DNA from: Ostrinia nubilalis
Lineage: Eukaryota > Arthropoda > Insecta > Lepidoptera > Crambidae
Length of the DNA stretch: 64,000 bases
Direction of reading: 5' to 3'
Assembly (NCBI RefSeq): GCF_963855985.1
Contig: NC_087093.1
Span: forward strand, 8,935,501-8,999,500
Shown one piece after another: positions 1-12,047 of the stretch. Each line of letters starts with the position of its first letter. The first letter of the stretch is position 1. Below the pieces are notes generated by a model that worked only from the letters and a program-made list of their open reading frames with translations, was not told the origin of the DNA and did no database searches. The translations under genes were made by a program, and so were the position numbers.

Positions 1-1
1 T

Positions 2-343
2 CTTCCAACTCCCGGAAGGTTCAGCAGCGATGACCTGTACCTGCGCAAACAGTGGCGTAAGTCTCAACTACTTGCAGATATGTTCTGGAAACGCTGGATC
101 AACGAAATTCTCCCAGACCTCGTACCGAGACGCAAGTGGAACCAGGAACAACAGTCGTTGAAGGTAGGTGATTTGGTTCTAATTGTGGATCCAGGAGCGC
201 CACGCAACGTGTGGCCCAAGGCAGTAGTTCAGCAGGTGTTTCCAGGGGCAGACGGTCGAGTAAGGGTGGTTGAACTAAGAACCAAGTCAGGTACGCTGAA
301 GAGGTCTGCAGCGCGCGTCGCAAGGATCCCTTTAATTGATTAG
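2..343 (+). CDS. BEL/Pao polyprotein C-terminus (post-integrase DUF5641-type domain), partial
   Basis: The frame is open from base 2 to the TAG after base 343, giving 113 residues that continue from outside the window. The recognisable part reads LRKQWRKSQLLADMFWKRW, then KVGDLVLIVDP, NVWPKAVVQQVFPG, DGRVRVVELRT, and a closing LKRSAARVARIPL. This is the layout of the domain following the integrase core in BEL/Pao Pol: an aromatic helix, a small beta-barrel (GDLV) and a conserved DGxxRVVxxRT strand. In this family the region belongs to the integrase tail that helps insert element cDNA into the host chromosome. No stop or frameshift is seen. The internal ATG at base 80 is not a true start, because homology extends upstream of it. 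Confidence 0.9.
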   Translation, partial: LPTPGRFSSDDLYLRKQWRKSQLLADMFWKRWINEILPDLVPRRKWNQEQQSLKVGDLVLIVDPGAPRNVWPKAVVQQVFPGADGRVRVVELRTKSGTLKRSAARVARIPLID

Positions 344-358
344 TGCTGTGCCAGCACT

Positions 359-369
359 GGGGTGGGGAG
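359..369 (+). promoter_or_regulatory. Polypurine tract of the BEL/Pao element
   Basis: An all-purine run apart from one T (GGGGTGGGGAG) sits directly against the TG that opens the 3' LTR, the expected position for the plus-strand DNA primer of an LTR retrotransposon. Confidence 0.7.
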
Positions 370-674
370 TGTTAGCGACGGAATATTATTGTATTATGTA
401 ACGGTAGTTTAAGAACAATTTTTATTTTCTATTGGAGGGTAACTCGGTGTCGTTGGTACGCGACGCGGCAGTTTTATTCGCACACAATTTCACGCGTCTG
501 CCAGTCTGCTGTCAAACGCCCTCGGAGCGACACCGCGTTAGCCTACCGCGCGCAAGAAACACGTGTTTGCCCAAAAGTGTACTGAACTTGCAAATACTCG
601 CAATAAACTGTTTTGTGAACCTTTAAAACGGCGTTATTTTTACATCGGAGCGAACCTGACCCCCCACACTAACA
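370..674 (+). repeat. 3' LTR of the BEL/Pao element
   Basis: A 305-bp segment begins TGTTAG and ends CTAACA, a perfect 6-bp terminal inverted repeat with canonical TG...CA ends, and directly follows the polypurine tract. A polyadenylation signal AATAAA lies at 602-607. The right boundary is inferred from the inverted ends, because the partner LTR is outside the window. Confidence 0.75.
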
Positions 675-2799
675 ATAACGACATATTGCGTTTCAAAAAA
701 GTTGTTTATTGCAGACTTGACTGAATTAAAAAGGACTCCCGCCTACTATAACTTAGTTTGGACCAAACTTTTGTATCCAAAGTTTGATACTTTTGTGATT
801 GCTGTCACCAACACCAAACAGAGCGAATGTGTCTTCACAAAGGAATGTCAGCAATTAAAACTTGTGAATGACAATCCGTAGAGAAAAGGCGTGTTCTTGT
901 GTAGCTTTGGCGTGTGTTTTGTAGGAGTGACCTCATAAACTGTTGGGAAAAGTAACTTACGCATATCAATTATCAAATCTGCTCTGGGAATTATAATGCG
1001 GGCAGCATGTCGGCGGCACCGCGAACGCCGCGAACAGTTCTTGTCTGGATAAACGGCGGCCTATTTGAAATTCCAATTAGAAAGTTTTCTCATTTACTTG
1101 ATTCAGGGCGTAGAGTGCGGAAGGGCAACAATCCGCGCTGATTAGTCCTGGTCCCCGCTCTGCATCAGATTTAAAGGATACGGTTAGCCGCATAAACTAA
1201 TCGTTCATACAGGCTTGACGTTTCAATTTCATTTTAAATTAAATTTAGTATACAGTTAGGTATTCACTTTGATGAAAAAAGCCCCTAGTAACTTCAAAGA
1301 GCGATATTTGGAATTGCATTGACCCTGTAAGACATAATTTTGTTTACAAATACAGCTTTTCCTGAAACCCATTTCGACTGGAACACAAGCCGTCCATCAC
1401 GTTCATTGATATTTGTACGTCCCTTACTGCGGAAGTCAAATTTCCGCAGATATCTTGCGTTGCGTTATAAAAATAACAAAATAGAAATAGCAGTGTTCCA
1501 CCGACACTTGACGTTGCCCCTCGACCGCAAACAAATAAAGCCAGAATACGGATATTACTGATTCAATATGCTACAAAAGTAGAGAAAAAGTTATTTCCCT
1601 TGGATAACTTTCGAGTTTTCCATACTACTATCGATTCGGCTCATGGCCAATTTATTCAAAAAGTATCAAGCGTGAACCAGACAGGGAAGTTACCCAGTTG
1701 AAAATTGAATTTATCAAACTTCCCTTGGAAAAACATAATGCTTTATGGACTGTAAAAAGTACTTAGCTTACATTCAATTGTCCCGAATACGGCAATCGAG
1801 AATACAAGCATGCTTTGTTGGTTATTAGAATGAATAATGGTTTATTTTTCTGCTATTGAGCAGCATTGTTTGCTGTTTACTAACAAGCTGAACTATGCCA
1901 GTTCTGAATAACTACTGTACGAGGAGCTCATGTGAAGAGCCTTATAAATTGCTACTTTTAAAATGGTGTTACCTTTATGAACTCTTACTCCAATTCTATA
2001 TTATACAAATAAAGTCCTAAGCCTTTTTCTTATCACAGTGACCAAAAATATTATAAAAGTCAAATGTTAGTTATAGTACGATAATTGTACATTTTAACTT
2101 TTTAACCTCTTGTGAAAATTATTTTAGCAAGAGTGTAAGATTGTTGTAGATTTTACGAGTAACTTTCTAATTAAATACAAGTTAAATAAAGAAAATATGA
2201 AATTAATATAATTACACCTTGATGAAATATGAAAAGTCTTTTAAAGCAGTAATTTTATAAAGTGTTCATGAGATGCCAAATAAAAACGAGGTTTATTTTA
2301 AGGTGTAAAGTGTAATAGAAAAAACTTCATTCAAAGTTGTTTTAAATAAAAAACTCAAATATACCCAGTATTTTTGCATATTTTTCACAATATTTACAGA
2401 CTGGTTTGCGGGATCTCAAAGAGCGCTGTTGTTTTATTCTATAAAACATTGCGGTTGACACCCGAAATTGCAAACAATTATTTAATTGCTTTTAACGTTG
2501 AATACCAGTCGCATAAATGATAAAATGTTAATCTCAATGCATTTCAATAAAATTAGAACATTGTAAAGGAAGATTATTGTTAAGATCGCCTTTCGATCAG
2601 AGGTTTTAGTCAGTGTGAAAGAAATAAGAAAAAAAAGTATCTACTACGAATTAAAGAACAATTTACGCCTGATACAAAGGTTGTTAAAGCCCACACGTTA
2701 AAAGATTAAACACTTTGCCCTTTACTAGCCTTCGCTTTGTGGGAGTATGCAAACCTCACTTTAGCCGAATATTTTAGCTAATGCTCCTCTCGGCTTCAC
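675..2799. other. Non-coding stretch, no gene recognised
   Basis: AT-rich DNA with short chance frames only. I see no transposon ends, tRNA or protein motif. It may be intergenic or intronic DNA of a gene whose exons are elsewhere. Confidence 0.5.
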
Positions 2800-3260
2800 A
2801 TCCAATTAACATTTGGCGTATAGGTAGAGTGGAGGACCTGAATCCGATTGGAAAACGCGGGTCCGCGCTGCGTTAATTGCCCATAATCCGTTATCGAAAG
2901 AGCCACTAGATGTCAGTCTATTTCTGCTGTCGAGTGCGACGTGGATAATTACGGTGCGTCGTGTCGTGCGACACGATCTCGGCTGGAGTCGGATTGCGTC
3001 CGTTTCAATTAAATCCCGACATGTGCACGCCGGGTTCCAGCGAGGGCTTTTATTCATAGAACGCGGTTTAGGGCGCGTGAATTAAATCGACCGTTGGTCC
3101 TGAAATGGAGCCGTTTCAGAAAAACGTATGTGACGTAGGGACGATTGGCGCTTTTGAAGGCCCATGCTTGGTGGTTGCTTTCATAAATCCCAATTAATCG
3201 ATCAATCGTCTGAATATTAATTAAGTTGCGGGAAATTCTCGAATATGCCAACAAATTGAT
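2800..3260. promoter_or_regulatory. Candidate conserved regulatory island
   Basis: This block is visibly richer in CG dinucleotides than its AT-rich surroundings and carries homeodomain-type cores, including TTAATTGCCCATAATCC near 2872, TTTTATTCAT near 3048 and a dense CAATTAATCGATCAATCG run near 3190. It has no convincing reading frame or repeat ends. The regulatory call is inference; nothing in the sequence proves activity. Confidence 0.25.
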
Positions 3261-5445
3261 TTTATTTTACGCAGATTTTTAATTAATGTACGTAGAGAGG
3301 TGAGAGGGAAAACATTTTTGTTCAAGGCTAAAACCGTTTGGTGTTGTTTGTTTTGTAATAATTCATCAACATCTTACATGCCTAAATTCAATCAAAGAGA
3401 ATTCCCAAAATGTAGATAAGTATATGAATTTCTTCCAATGTTTACTGTTTGTATAAAGATGTGTGTTTCTCTAAAGACAAGATGTTAGATTTACCTACTT
3501 CATAAACAAGTGTACCAAAGAAGCCAGTATACTATTTGGTTCAAATCACGTTTTCGCTATCCTTTTACGAAATCAATTTATAACGAACCGCTTTGGTTGC
3601 TAATTGCATTCATAAAAATATTGAAAAGGGCTTTCCAATAAAATTATCTCGTTGTTGTCGGTCGTTACGGGTCGGGCGCCATCTTGACTCATCATCCTTT
3701 TCTACTTTTCACCGTGAATTTCCCGACATACCTAAATGTTTAGGTATACGAATTTCCCTCGGTCATTAAAGTCCTTCAACAAAAATACTGTTTAATGGGA
3801 GACGAATATATTGTTTTAAACTTTCATGGTCACTAACATAATAGGTAATTATTATTTACGGGATTGCTACCATTACCTTAATTTTGAGTTTCCGATATTT
3901 AGGCACTGTTGCAAGCGCCATGGTCACGGAGTAACTGAGGAAACTTGCGGGTGAGATAAGTACATAAATATCATCCACATATCACATTGTAGGGCTATTG
4001 GCATAATTGTTTAGACTTAAACAGAGTTTAATTCAAACATTACAACAACAACAACATTTAGCTGATTCCGAAAAAGTCAAACAAAAAATGCATAGGTGTT
4101 GATTTGGATTACACTACCTGATTATTTTTATTAGTCAACCACATACACTTGACACCACCCTGTATATTTAGTAGGTTAAATAAATAGACCGTGCTTATTA
4201 TTAGCTCGTAACGAGCCGCAAGATTAATTGGAAATGTTACGTCGTAATAAGATTTGTTTTTCCGCAAAATATAACTCGATTGGTAGTCCATTTTCCTTAG
4301 CCACGCCATGATTGGTAATATAATATGTCATATATACTAATACTATTATTAGCAGACATGCTTTTATTTACTTGTTCGTAAACGGTTATCCCTAATAAAT
4401 CCCACTCGTTTTTCACCCCACTATAAGTAGTATTTTCATGACTCACTCGAAATTTTAATTTTTTAAGAAGATTTATACATAAATCCGCGTGGAAACTATT
4501 CAAAATAAAGAGGTCCAATAGATCGGATAAACTTTCCTCCAACGCTTGAGCGACAAACATTTATTACAGTTGTGGTGGTTGGAAATATTTCCACGGGAAT
4601 ATCCACAAATTTGCTGTTACCTACAAAACTCAGTGAAATTCCTCGGACACTTTCTAAAGACTCAATCCTGCAGGCACCGCACACGCTCCGCAAACGTAAC
4701 CACAAATATTATATGTTTGTATTTGCGTGAGTGACGGGCATAAATACTGACGTCTTCATGAACTACGAATCATCACAACATATCCTCCCATTCTTATGCT
4801 TCTAATTAATTTTCGTAATAATTTTCACCAAGAAAACTTTACGCATCTATTCAGATAATATTTTTCATATACCTTACCTATTTCGTTATTGGTCCTGTGT
4901 AAGACCACATAACTTGTACACGTATCTACAGATTTAGGCATCGTTTTGTTACAGGACGTAACAAAGCGCCCAAGATCGCGAATCGAAAAATCAAAACAAT
5001 CACCAGCCCAAAAAATATGACACGTCCATATCTTCTAACTACCTATGTCGCTCCAAAAGACGCGTCGTTACCTTAAGTGTTTGAAGGAGAGATCTTCTCT
5101 CGCAAGACTTAAGTGTGGAAATGTCCGAACATCGCGAAAATTCCCAAAGGATGATTAGTGTAAGGATAGAAAATTCTCCTATCTCATTTAAAATTAAACA
5201 ATACGACAACTTAAATATCGCTGTTTACCAAAACGAATCGTCCTGTAACGATGGCAAAGAAGCTTCGTCTCTGAGAGACATTACGTCAATGCTTGGACGA
5301 ACAAACCACTGGACGCGTAACGAGTGACGTTTTCGTCTTTACCCCGCTAGCACTTACCAAGGCTAAATTAGCCATGGTAAATGTTGTCAGGTTGTCACTT
5401 TGTCAGTATGACGCGAGCTCTCGAAGAGTAAAAATATCACGAAAA
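3261..5445. other. Non-coding stretch upstream of the THAP gene
   Basis: AT-rich DNA with a short (CAA)n run near 4043-4057 and several short chance frames. The last few hundred bases presumably include the THAP gene promoter. An insect initiator-like TCAGT occurs at 5403-5407, 40 bases before the chosen ATG, but I see no clear TATA box. Confidence 0.4.
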
Positions 5446-7217
5446 ATGGGTAAATGCGCCGTACTTTATTGCAAAAATTATTCCGGTCACACAAGAAATG
5501 TTTCTTATCACGCGTAAGTACATTTTAAATCTATTATAGTAGCTATTTTTTCGTAAAATAAATAAAATTTGATATGTAAACAAAATATGATTACGTCATT
5601 TTAAAAAGTACTCATTGTACATGTAAATGCTTAAAACATGTAGCATATTTAATTTGGTTGGATTATAGGTTTCATTCATTCATTCACATCTCATTTTTTA
5701 TGACGTAAAGGGCTTGAAAAATGTCGATAAGTTTATCGATATACCAAACAAACTGAAACTGAAATTATTCAAATTAATTTAAGATTTCCAGTGGATCCAA
5801 ATAGAAGGAGAAAGTGGATAGAGGCAGTCAGAAGACAAATTACGTGGATTCCAACTAAAAACCACTGCATTTGTAGCATTCATTTTGCGGAAGAATGCTA
5901 CAATGCCAATTCTACGAAACAGAGAAAACTGCACAAAGATTCTTTACCTACATTGAATTTGCCTAAATTTGTAAGTACAATCATCATCAAATTTTATTAG
6001 ATATTTTATCTTAAAAGTCAACTAATTCACCAAAATATCAGTAGACACAAAACATTTATGGTTCAAATTGTGTAACTGGTAGGGCTCAAAAGATAAGGAG
6101 ACATATAAAGTGCCCTAAAGGGCTACCTTTTTTAGGGTTCCGTAGTCCTGACAAGGAACCCTTATAGTTTTGCTGTCTGTCTGTCCGAGGTTTTGCTTGG
6201 AAACTATTGGCACTAGAGAGCTGTAATTTTGTGGAGGTATGTATATTAATCACGCCGATAAAACAGTAAGATAAAATTTTGAAAAAAAAAAAAATTACGG
6301 TAGCTAGTTGCTTTACATCTAGGGGTAGGTACATGTAAAGTGGGGGTGAATTTTTTTTATCTTCTACCTCATCGTGTGGGATATCGTTGGACAGATCTTT
6401 TAAAATTGCTTAGGGGTTTCTAAGGCTATTTTTCCATTTACAGATCTGTTTGCAAATTATTAAAGTTTAAAGTGCCAATTTTGTTTCGAGTCCCCTCTAA
6501 AAACTAAACCGTTAGCTTGAAAAATCTGGGAAAATTCATAATAATAATTTATTTTATGAACTTTCAAGGAAAACTATAACGGTTAAGATACATCAGTTAG
6601 TTTAGGAGTAATAGTCATTTGACTCATGTATTATACTTAACTAATAAAAATTCCTTAGAAGAAAATACAAAAAGTTACTTTAGATGAAGTAATTGCTTGC
6701 TTCTAAAATATATTGTGTTAACGACGGACAACAACTACGGAACCCTACATTACGCGTGGCCCCCGCCCGACACGCACTTGGTCGGTTTTTTTAAAATTAT
6801 CTTTGACATTCATAAGTGCCAAAACACTGGTCAAATTTGAATAAAATATTTATGATTTTGATTGATTTTTTGGCATTATTTTAGTCACATGAAACAAAAG
6901 ATGATGAGATCCACACAGATGGAACATACAATTTAAACTTTTCATTGCATCTAAATATTAATAATATCATCACAAAAATACGCCAAATGACTACGATTAC
7001 ATATTGTTATTATTTTTTATTTTATTAACAGGTTTTATTTTCGGTATGCAATACCGAGGTGGAACCTTTTAGATCTGTGTCATCCCTCACATTTAGTGAA
7101 ATACCGGGGTGGTTGGAACTTGATTTGGTCCATCCTGTCATCAACTGTTTTTCAATGGGACGACTTCTGAACATCAGAGAGATCTTGACTGTCAAAATAC
7201 GTGAATTAGGCCACTGA
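5446..7217 (+). CDS. Small THAP-domain zinc-finger protein, three exons (spliced)
   Basis: Proposed exons are 5446-5513, 5784-5970 and 7032-7217, encoding 146 residues. Residues 1-83 form a THAP domain, a C2CH zinc-binding, sequence-specific DNA-binding module. Visible are C4 and C9, the C-x2-H pair C53/H56, the HAFPVDP segment at 22-28, invariant W34, F57 directly after H56, and the closing LPTLNLP. Exon 1 ends in CGC|GTAAGT. Exon 2 follows ...TTTAAG with matching phase (GC|A) and this restores the conserved FP pair. Exon 2 ends TTT|GTAAGT in phase 0. Exon 3 follows a pyrimidine-rich tract ending AACAG and stays open for 61 codons to TGA; it has no recognised domain. Exons 1 and 2 are secure; exon 3 is a good but unproven model. 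Such proteins act as transcription factors or derive from P-element-type transposases. An AATAAA at 7878-7883 may serve as the poly(A) signal. Confidence 0.8.
6131..6790. repeat. Dispersed lepidopteran repeat inside THAP intron 2
   Basis: The segment opens TTTAGGGTTCCGTAG and closes CTACGGAACCCTA followed by CACTTGGTCGGTTTTTT. The inverted AGGGTTCCGTAG (6134-6145) and CTACGGAACCCT (6735-6746) mark its ends. A second, shorter copy with the same ends lies at 27369-27585. I recall this as a common non-autonomous lepidopteran repeat but cannot assign its class. Confidence 0.6.
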
Positions 7218-8092
7218 ACTTTTCAAAACAAAACCAACACAGGTGAAATATCTGAGCATCTCCCTTGACAACAAATTGAAGCACCCACTCTAAGACTTAC
7301 AGGAAACGATCTATGAAAGCAAAACAAGGAGACAGGATATTCCGCGATTCTGCACAAAACCCTAAAAGAAATACCCCTCATCAACAGGATGGTACCCTGT
7401 GTACACATCTTCGACCAAAGATAATATCCAGCTTACAGCGGAAACGCGAAATTGCTCTGGAATCAATGAAGTTAGGATATACCGACGTCTTCAAAACCGA
7501 AATAAGTACTGGGAGGTCTTCTCGAATGACCTAAACATAAGAATATCAACAACATTAGATAAGAATAATAATATCAGATAGTGCATCCGTACTGCAAGCG
7601 CTACAAAGCAATACATTGTCATAATGTTATCAAATTGTGTTTCATGAAATGTATAGAAATGGCTATTGATGAAACTTTTGTCCGTGACGTGAGACAGATT
7701 ATAACATTTGTTGAGACCAAAATCTAGTTAGCAGTCGATCGTAACAGAATATTACTTGTTTATTGCTTTACGAATTTGATAAAATGATAACACAGCAAAA
7801 AAATATTTCACCTAGTTACCTACCTATATGAATAATTTGTAATATTATTTGTACCTATGATTTACCAATGGCACTATAATAAACACGATACAATAATTAA
7901 TTATAGTCTTTTAATTAAAGAAACTTTCAATAATAAATCAATCCATAATTCATTTATCTCGTTAGGTTCATTCATTCATTCATTTACATAACTATCGATA
8001 AAAATTTACGATCTTTTCCCAGCACTAAATGTCATTATTTGACAATTGTCAAACCTCTCCCCCCGCAAAAAGTGGTTGATCGTGTTTCCTTA
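7218..8092 (+). other. THAP 3' flank, probably 3' UTR plus intergenic DNA
   Basis: Between the proposed THAP stop and the next transposon lies AT-rich DNA with one open stretch (7313-7534) that I cannot match to any family. It could be 3' UTR, an alternative terminal exon or chance. AATAAA is at 7878-7883. Confidence 0.35.
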
Positions 8093-8100
8093 GAAATCTT

Positions 8101-8705
8101 CAGTGTTGCCAACTTAGTGGATTTTCCACTAAATCTGGTGGTTTTGACTTACCTACTAGCGGACAAATATGGGTTTTAGTGGCTAGTGGATTTATCTAGT
8201 GGAATTTAAGAATTAAGGCTTTTTTTTCTTAAACATTGGAACAACGATTATTTATGATCCACTCGTATCGTTTTTGGAGTTTAATTTCATCGTGCAGGCA
8301 ACACTGTTCGAGCTAGCGAGTAAAGAGACCTAAGAAAAATGACAATAAATTATCGGGGATTCCCTGAGTTCCCTTTCCTAAAGTCGCAATTTTCGTTCGC
8401 GCTCATTGTGTTGGTGGCTTAGATTAATAAAACGTTGGTGGTTTTGACGGTTTTGTTTCATGTTTCGTCATTGATAACTATGCCAAAACCACAGTATACG
8501 CAAAAGTTTCGGGATTCTTGGTAATAAATCTTAATAAATATATCTTAAAAATATTGTTTTCTTTCAAAATGACCACAAATCTGCCAGACAAAAAAATAGT
8601 GGAAAATTTAGCGATTTTTACGATGGTGCGATTTTTATTAGTGGATTTCTGGTGATTTTAGAGGTCAATTCTGGTGGGGAGCTTGATACTTCGTTGGCAA
8701 CACTG
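8101..8705. mobile_element. Non-autonomous hAT element with 8-bp TSD
   Basis: The terminal inverted repeats are CAGTGTTGCCAAC and GTTGGCAACACTG. Both sides are flanked by the identical octamer GAAATCTT (8093-8100 and 8706-8713), the 8-bp duplication typical of hAT transposition. There is no transposase frame, so it was moved in trans. Subterminal GTGGATTT-type motifs recur near both ends. An extra internal GGCAACACTG at 8297-8306 copies the terminal motif. Confidence 0.9.
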
Positions 8706-8713
8706 GAAATCTT

Positions 8714-11117
8714 GTAGGTTTCGTGTCCAGTGGTTTATTCGTCCAAGCGTCAATGTCAGCGCTGAGGGGAAGATTGTTTATAGAATGCGACTACCGTTAG
8801 ACACGGCATCAGTATGGTAATACGCATTTCCCCCATAGACCTTTTTCCTCATAGTTATCGTATTTGGGTGTCACGACGATTCCATTTGTCTTTCCCTCTC
8901 TGAGGCGAGTGTATTCCCGGTAGAGTTTTCAAAGCAAGTTTACTGCGGCCGCGATAAGATAGAATAAGCCCTTAGCGCTCGTATGTCGTGAGTTTTGCGG
9001 GACAAGGGCAAGGATACTGTGAACCTGAATATGTAATTTCACCTCGGAATAACCCTGCGATCCCATGTAAAGAAAAACCTCAATCAAATCTCTAAAGGCA
9101 AAAAACTATATTGCGAATAGCTGGTAAGCCATTTATCATTCTACGAAATTGAAAGCACTGCACTGGTACAACGCGAGTTGAAACAAAAAGCGGATTATTA
9201 AATACTACATCGAATATGGTTATAAAACGAGGGTTGATTGAAATATTGTGAACCCGATAACAGTTCTATTATAACTTACGTGACATGACCCTCCCGTGGT
9301 TCCAGAAAATAGATATTCATTCCATTAAACTGTTTATTACATATTTGAATTATAATCTCTCTGGGTAGTTAATTCTCAGATGTCAAATAAGTCAACCACA
9401 CGACTCTATACAGTATAGTATAGTACTCTAGCCAGTATCTATCTGTATTAAGTATTTGATGGATTAATGGAAGTAGGTACCTACTACGTCGTCAATTTCA
9501 TACAAGTTGTAATCATAACCGTGAAATCAGTGTTTCAGTGGTAGAGTGTTTCATGTACGGTCAAAGCAACACTGTGATTATATGTCTATATGGTTTCATT
9601 TATATTAATCAAGCTGAAATAAATCAGTCTTTCTATAGTTCTAACACTGTAAATCCCATTAATATTTCAAATGGCTGAAATAAACTCGTTCACGACCAGA
9701 CATTTTTACACTTACTTCTTTTATCTGTACTAATTGAGTCAAATGTATTTATACTGTACCTACCTCGGTATTTCACATTTATTTAACTTGATAATTTCAT
9801 TAAGATATTGAAATCATTGTTCATAATGGCGTGTCCGGGCAAACGGAACATGGCTCCAGTTCGCTGCCTCCCCGAGGTTATTTTTAGCAATAAATCAAGG
9901 TACTTTCGGGATTTACCCCGTGCGCGATAATGCGATCCTTGTCATCGTATCTTATTACCTGTTGAACACGAAGCCAATTTTATTACTGACAAAAATGTAT
10001 TAAATTCTCTTCTAACGGGCACTGTTATAATAACTTCATAAAATTAACTCTAGCTAGTCATACGATGTTACGTAAGGTGAAGCTTGCTACCTGTGATAGG
10101 CCAGAATGTGGGCAAGCACTAATGTTATTATTTTATACCTATCACGATGATTACCCCACTTGATTGAGTTCATGTTGTGTATATTATCTATTATTAATGA
10201 AAGAATAAACAATTATGAGTAGTACCTACGCTAGTAAAATACCCCGTAATTCTATTTAATTCGACCTAAAACTAAGTTATGCCTAGCTCGTAATTATCAA
10301 AGTACTTTTTATGATTACGACTTCAAACAGGATGATTTCTTAATAATTGATTCTTTAAAAATTGCCTTTTAACAGGGGTCTTTCAAAGTAGATAAATAAA
10401 AATTTCATAAAATCTATTTTTAATAATTTTTATTCATTAAAAAGTATACCGGCTCAAACTTGCAAGTGTCGTAAATATAGCAATTTGTTTCAGGAAAAAA
10501 ATAATCCAGGTTGCCAAAGAAAAATGTTTCTTGCGAGGCGAAGTGACACCCACCTGAGCGTTAACAACTTGGCGAAATTCAGCCATTTGGAACTTTAAGG
10601 CAAGTTTATAAATAATTACCTAAATCTATTCACAGGTTGTATTCAATTCGTGGAAGTTCTAGTCTAAATTCATATTTTGGAAATGGATTTGTATTTTTTT
10701 TTTCATTTATTTAACAACTAAAAGACAGCTACATTGTATAAAAATCGTGCTTATTTTCTCCACACATGAAATCTCGTTTCACAACCTACGGACTTTACGA
10801 GTATACATATTATTTTTTGCTATTTCTATTAGGTACGTCCTTGGCTAATTCTTTCATATTCAAACTATTTACTGTGAACTAGGCAAAAATAGAGCCATAG
10901 AGTTGAAAAAATACCCTCATTACTTATACGCCAAAGAATATTACATAATAATAATACCTCGATATAACTTACTAAACGATTTATACAGACGGATAGCGGA
11001 GATTCAATTCAAATATTATTGGCAGCCTTTGGGTACGGTACCCTAAAATCAACTTGCATTCTTAAGCTGCCGTTCCGAGCTAGAACTAAGGAAAGCGCCG
11101 CGTGAGAAGCATCAGAA
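8714..11117. other. Non-coding stretch, no gene recognised
   Basis: AT-rich single-copy-looking DNA with only short chance frames. I see no repeat ends or RNA genes. Confidence 0.45.
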
Positions 11118-11325
11118 CAGTACCTCTATTACGAAAAACTTTCGAGTTCGTTTCGTTTGCGTATTCAAAGTGCCATCGAAAAATTTTGTATGAAAAATTA
11201 AACAGCGCCCCCTATATTATAGCCGCCCTAGGGGGCGCTGTTTAATTTTTCATACAAAATTTTTCGATGGCACTTTGAATACGCAAACGAAACGAACTCG
11301 AAAGTTTTTCGTAATAGAGGTACTG
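11118..11325. repeat. Perfect 97-bp inverted repeat (palindromic MITE)
   Basis: The left arm (11118-11214) and right arm (11229-11325) are exact reverse complements over 97 bp around a 14-bp spacer. The arms end CAGTACCTCTATT and AATAGAGGTACTG. Reading the outer TA pairs (11121-11122, 11321-11322) as a target duplication would make it a Tc1/mariner-type MITE starting CCTCTATTACG. An 8-bp direct repeat GAACAGTA (11115-11122, 11325-11332) also overlaps the ends, so the true boundary is ambiguous. There is no coding capacity. Confidence 0.9.
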
Positions 11326-12047
11326 AACAGTATGACTGGCAAAACGCGTCCGTCGCGGTGTATGATGTAATCCCTCTGCATATAAAACGCTTTTTAACTT
11401 AATTTAAAAGCATGAAGGTTCTGAAGTGAGCTAATATTATTCTTAAATTTAATAACGCCGACATAAGCTCGAATTTTTCAAGCACATCGCGCAATATTAC
11501 AGAGCGGTTAGAAATTGACGTTGCCAGCCAGTGTAGTGCACAAACTGACTTAACTCTAGCCTGGTTTGATGAATGTAATATTTTAGTACATACTGCACCG
11601 AACTGTTTAGTTATTTATACGTACTTACCTATGTTTATTTAGTTGAAACTCAAACGCAGAAGCAGTGGAGAATATTTAACACATCTAAGCAGAACATTTT
11701 AAACTAATCCTAGACCACGACTTTACTCATCTGGGCTTGGCTCATCGAAGAAACTTATCTGCTCAAGACTCAAGAACGTTGATCCGTTATTACTGTTGGA
11801 ACAAAAATAAATACAGCATGTAACAGACGGGAAAACAAAAACTTTGATGTAAGTTCAAATTAAGCTTCCAATTTGAAAGAAAACTGGTGCAATTCCTTCC
11901 CGGAAAAATCACTACAGTACATGAGCAGGGATACAAGAAATCACTAATGACATCGACACAGTTAAATCAACTTTCACAGTTCAGACCTGAAACAGAAAAA
12001 TGATTTAGATAGATATTTTAATACATTTGCTAATACAAGACGACTAA
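11326..12047. other. Non-coding stretch, nothing recognised
   Basis: AT-rich DNA between the palindrome and foldback copy 1, with no frame or repeat end that I can support. Confidence 0.45.

Larger units (their letters stand above)
1..674 (+). mobile_element. 3' end of a BEL/Pao LTR retrotransposon
   Basis: The window opens inside the pol gene of an LTR retrotransposon and contains its last 113 codons, a purine-rich tract and one complete LTR. The 5' part lies outside the window, so neither the target-site duplication nor the primer binding site can be checked. Family assignment rests on the pol C-terminal domain, which is characteristic of BEL/Pao rather than Gypsy or Copia. The visible coding part is open, so this copy may be fairly young. 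Confidence 0.88.

Noticed and set aside
7313..7534. Possible extra THAP exon
   Set aside because: Open but unrecognised, and no splice pair clearly links it in phase to exon 3; left as 3' flank.
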